6,765 nucleotides of DNA from Bryobacteraceae bacterium (GTDB taxonomy: Bacteria; Acidobacteriota; Terriglobia; Bryobacterales; Bryobacteraceae): contig JANXXV010000142.1 in the NCBI GenBank assembly GCA_025350445.1, positions 1 through 6,765 of the forward strand, read 5' to 3'. Positions 6,100 to 6,765 of the stretch are shown here, piece after piece. The notes under the pieces are model-generated. The model ran no database searches and was not told where the DNA came from. It was given only the letters and a program-made list of their open reading frames with translations. Both the position numbers and the translations under genes were made by a program. Positions within the stretch are counted from its first letter, which is position 1; each line of letters opens with the position of its first letter.

Positions 6100-6765
6100 A
6101 TGCGAATTCCATTGATGGCTGGCAATTGGAAGATGTACAAGACTGTCCCGGAGACGGTTGCGTTTTTTGAGAAGTTTAATCCGTTGGTTGCCGATGCCAA
6201 GCACTGCGAGATTGCGATTTGTCCCACGTTTGTGAACCTGTCGGCGGCGGTGCAGTCCACCGTGGGAACGAATGTCGGGATCGGGGCGCAGAATGTGTAT
6301 TGGGCTAAAGAAGGCGCTTTCACGGGTGAAATTTCCGGCGAGATGCTGAAGTCGGTGGGGTGCCAGTGGGTTTTGGTGGGGCATAGCGAACGGCGGCAGT
6401 ATTTCGCGGAGACTAACGAGACGGTGCTGAAGCGGGTTTTGGCGGCTTTGGATGCGGAACTGCGGCCGATCATTTGCATTGGGGAACGGTTGGAGGAGCG
6501 CGAGGGCGGCTGGACGGAAGCAGTGTTGCTGGAACAGTTCAAGCACGGAATCGGCGGGCTTTCGGTGGATCAGTTTGCGCAGATCGCGATTGCTTATGAG
6601 CCGGTTTGGGCGATTGGCACCGGGAAGACTGCCACGCCGGCGATGGCCGCGGATGCGCACCGGATTATTCGCGAGCAGGTGCGGCTGCATTTCGGGCTGG
6701 AGGCTTCGCAGAGCACACGTATCCTGTATGGAGGAAGCGTGAAGCCGGATAATATTAAGACTTTG
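6100..6765 (+). CDS. tpiA: Triosephosphate isomerase, 3' end missing
   Basis: TpiA interconverts dihydroxyacetone phosphate and glyceraldehyde 3-phosphate in glycolysis and gluconeogenesis, as a cytoplasmic TIM-barrel dimer. The frame stays open to the window edge, giving 222 of about 250 residues. Catalytic and binding residues are all visible: Asn9 and Lys11 in MAGNWKMY, His95 in VLVGHSERR, Glu167 in AYEPVWAIGTGK (with the mobile loop 6 after it), and the phosphate-binding LYGGSVKPDN at 209-218. AQNVYWAKEGAFTGEIS is the usual dimer-interface loop region. The ATG at 6100 gives the canonical short N-terminus. A GTG at 6091 is in frame and would add three residues, but it is less likely. No strong Shine-Dalgarno sequence precedes the ATG, which fits the possible leaderless start. 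About 28 residues, including the last helix, lie beyond the window. Confidence 0.97.
   Translation, partial: MRIPLMAGNWKMYKTVPETVAFFEKFNPLVADAKHCEIAICPTFVNLSAAVQSTVGTNVGIGAQNVYWAKEGAFTGEISGEMLKSVGCQWVLVGHSERRQYFAETNETVLKRVLAALDAELRPIICIGERLEEREGGWTEAVLLEQFKHGIGGLSVDQFAQIAIAYEPVWAIGTGKTATPAMAADAHRIIREQVRLHFGLEASQSTRILYGGSVKPDNIKTL

Noticed and set aside
5803..6690. Open frame of 295 codons on the - strand across the end of the 4360 gene and tpiA
   Set aside because: It spans two + strand genes, one with every triosephosphate isomerase catalytic residue, and its translation shows no family features.
1..6765. CRISPR array, tRNA/rRNA gene, insertion sequence or phage module
   Set aside because: No regularly spaced direct repeats, RNA gene signatures, transposase or phage genes were seen. 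Almost every base is assigned to a coding region.

Overview
The window is a compact, GC-rich (about 60 % by eye), almost fully coding stretch of bacterial chromosome. All six complete or partial genes I accept before the last one lie on the + strand with overlapping or touching ends. The most likely source is an Acidobacteriota member near Bryobacterales/Solibacter. This is an inference from the style of the genes: a BACON-like secreted protein, TlpA-type thioredoxins with a helical front half, and DEGVR-coding palindromes inside genes. No marker gene proves it.

Layout. Positions 1-699 hold the 3' 93 % of a yebC/PmpR-TACO1 family gene, cut by the window edge. Next is ruvC (699-1199), the Holliday junction resolvase. 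yebC-ruvC is a classic pairing, but ruvA and ruvB do not follow. Instead come two genes for exported proteins: an unrecognised 207-residue protein (1196-1819) and a 421-residue protein with a helical repeat-like front half and a C-terminal TlpA-like thioredoxin domain with a WCGPC active site (1816-3081). deoB, phosphopentomutase, follows directly (3082-4347), then a gene for a large exported or lipid-anchored protein with a BACON-like N-terminal domain and a propeller-like remainder (4360-6075). A short gap of 24 bases with a possible -10 element leads to tpiA, triosephosphate isomerase (6100 to the window edge, 3' end missing).

Junctions are 1-base (yebC/ruvC) or 4-base ATGA overlaps (ruvC/1196 and 1196/1816), direct abutment (1816 gene/deoB), or a 12-base gap (deoB/4360). 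This argues for one polycistronic unit from yebC through the 6075 stop, with translational coupling. The members do not form one pathway: translation factor, recombination, periplasmic redox, nucleoside catabolism and an exported protein of unknown role.

The most interesting structure is a pair of GC-rich double-hairpin elements, both inside deoB. One is an in-frame insertion of about 17 codons near the N-terminus (3208-3258). The other extends the C-terminus by about 17 codons past the usual end of the family (4302-4340). Both contain a hairpin of the form GGACG-A(A/G)GG-CGTCC read in the same frame, so both put the peptide DEGVR into the enzyme, and both carry a second hairpin built on an ACC/GGT stem. 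They look like a dispersed palindromic repeat tolerated within coding sequence, comparable in principle to Rickettsia palindromic elements. Without a genome search I cannot show that the family is dispersed.
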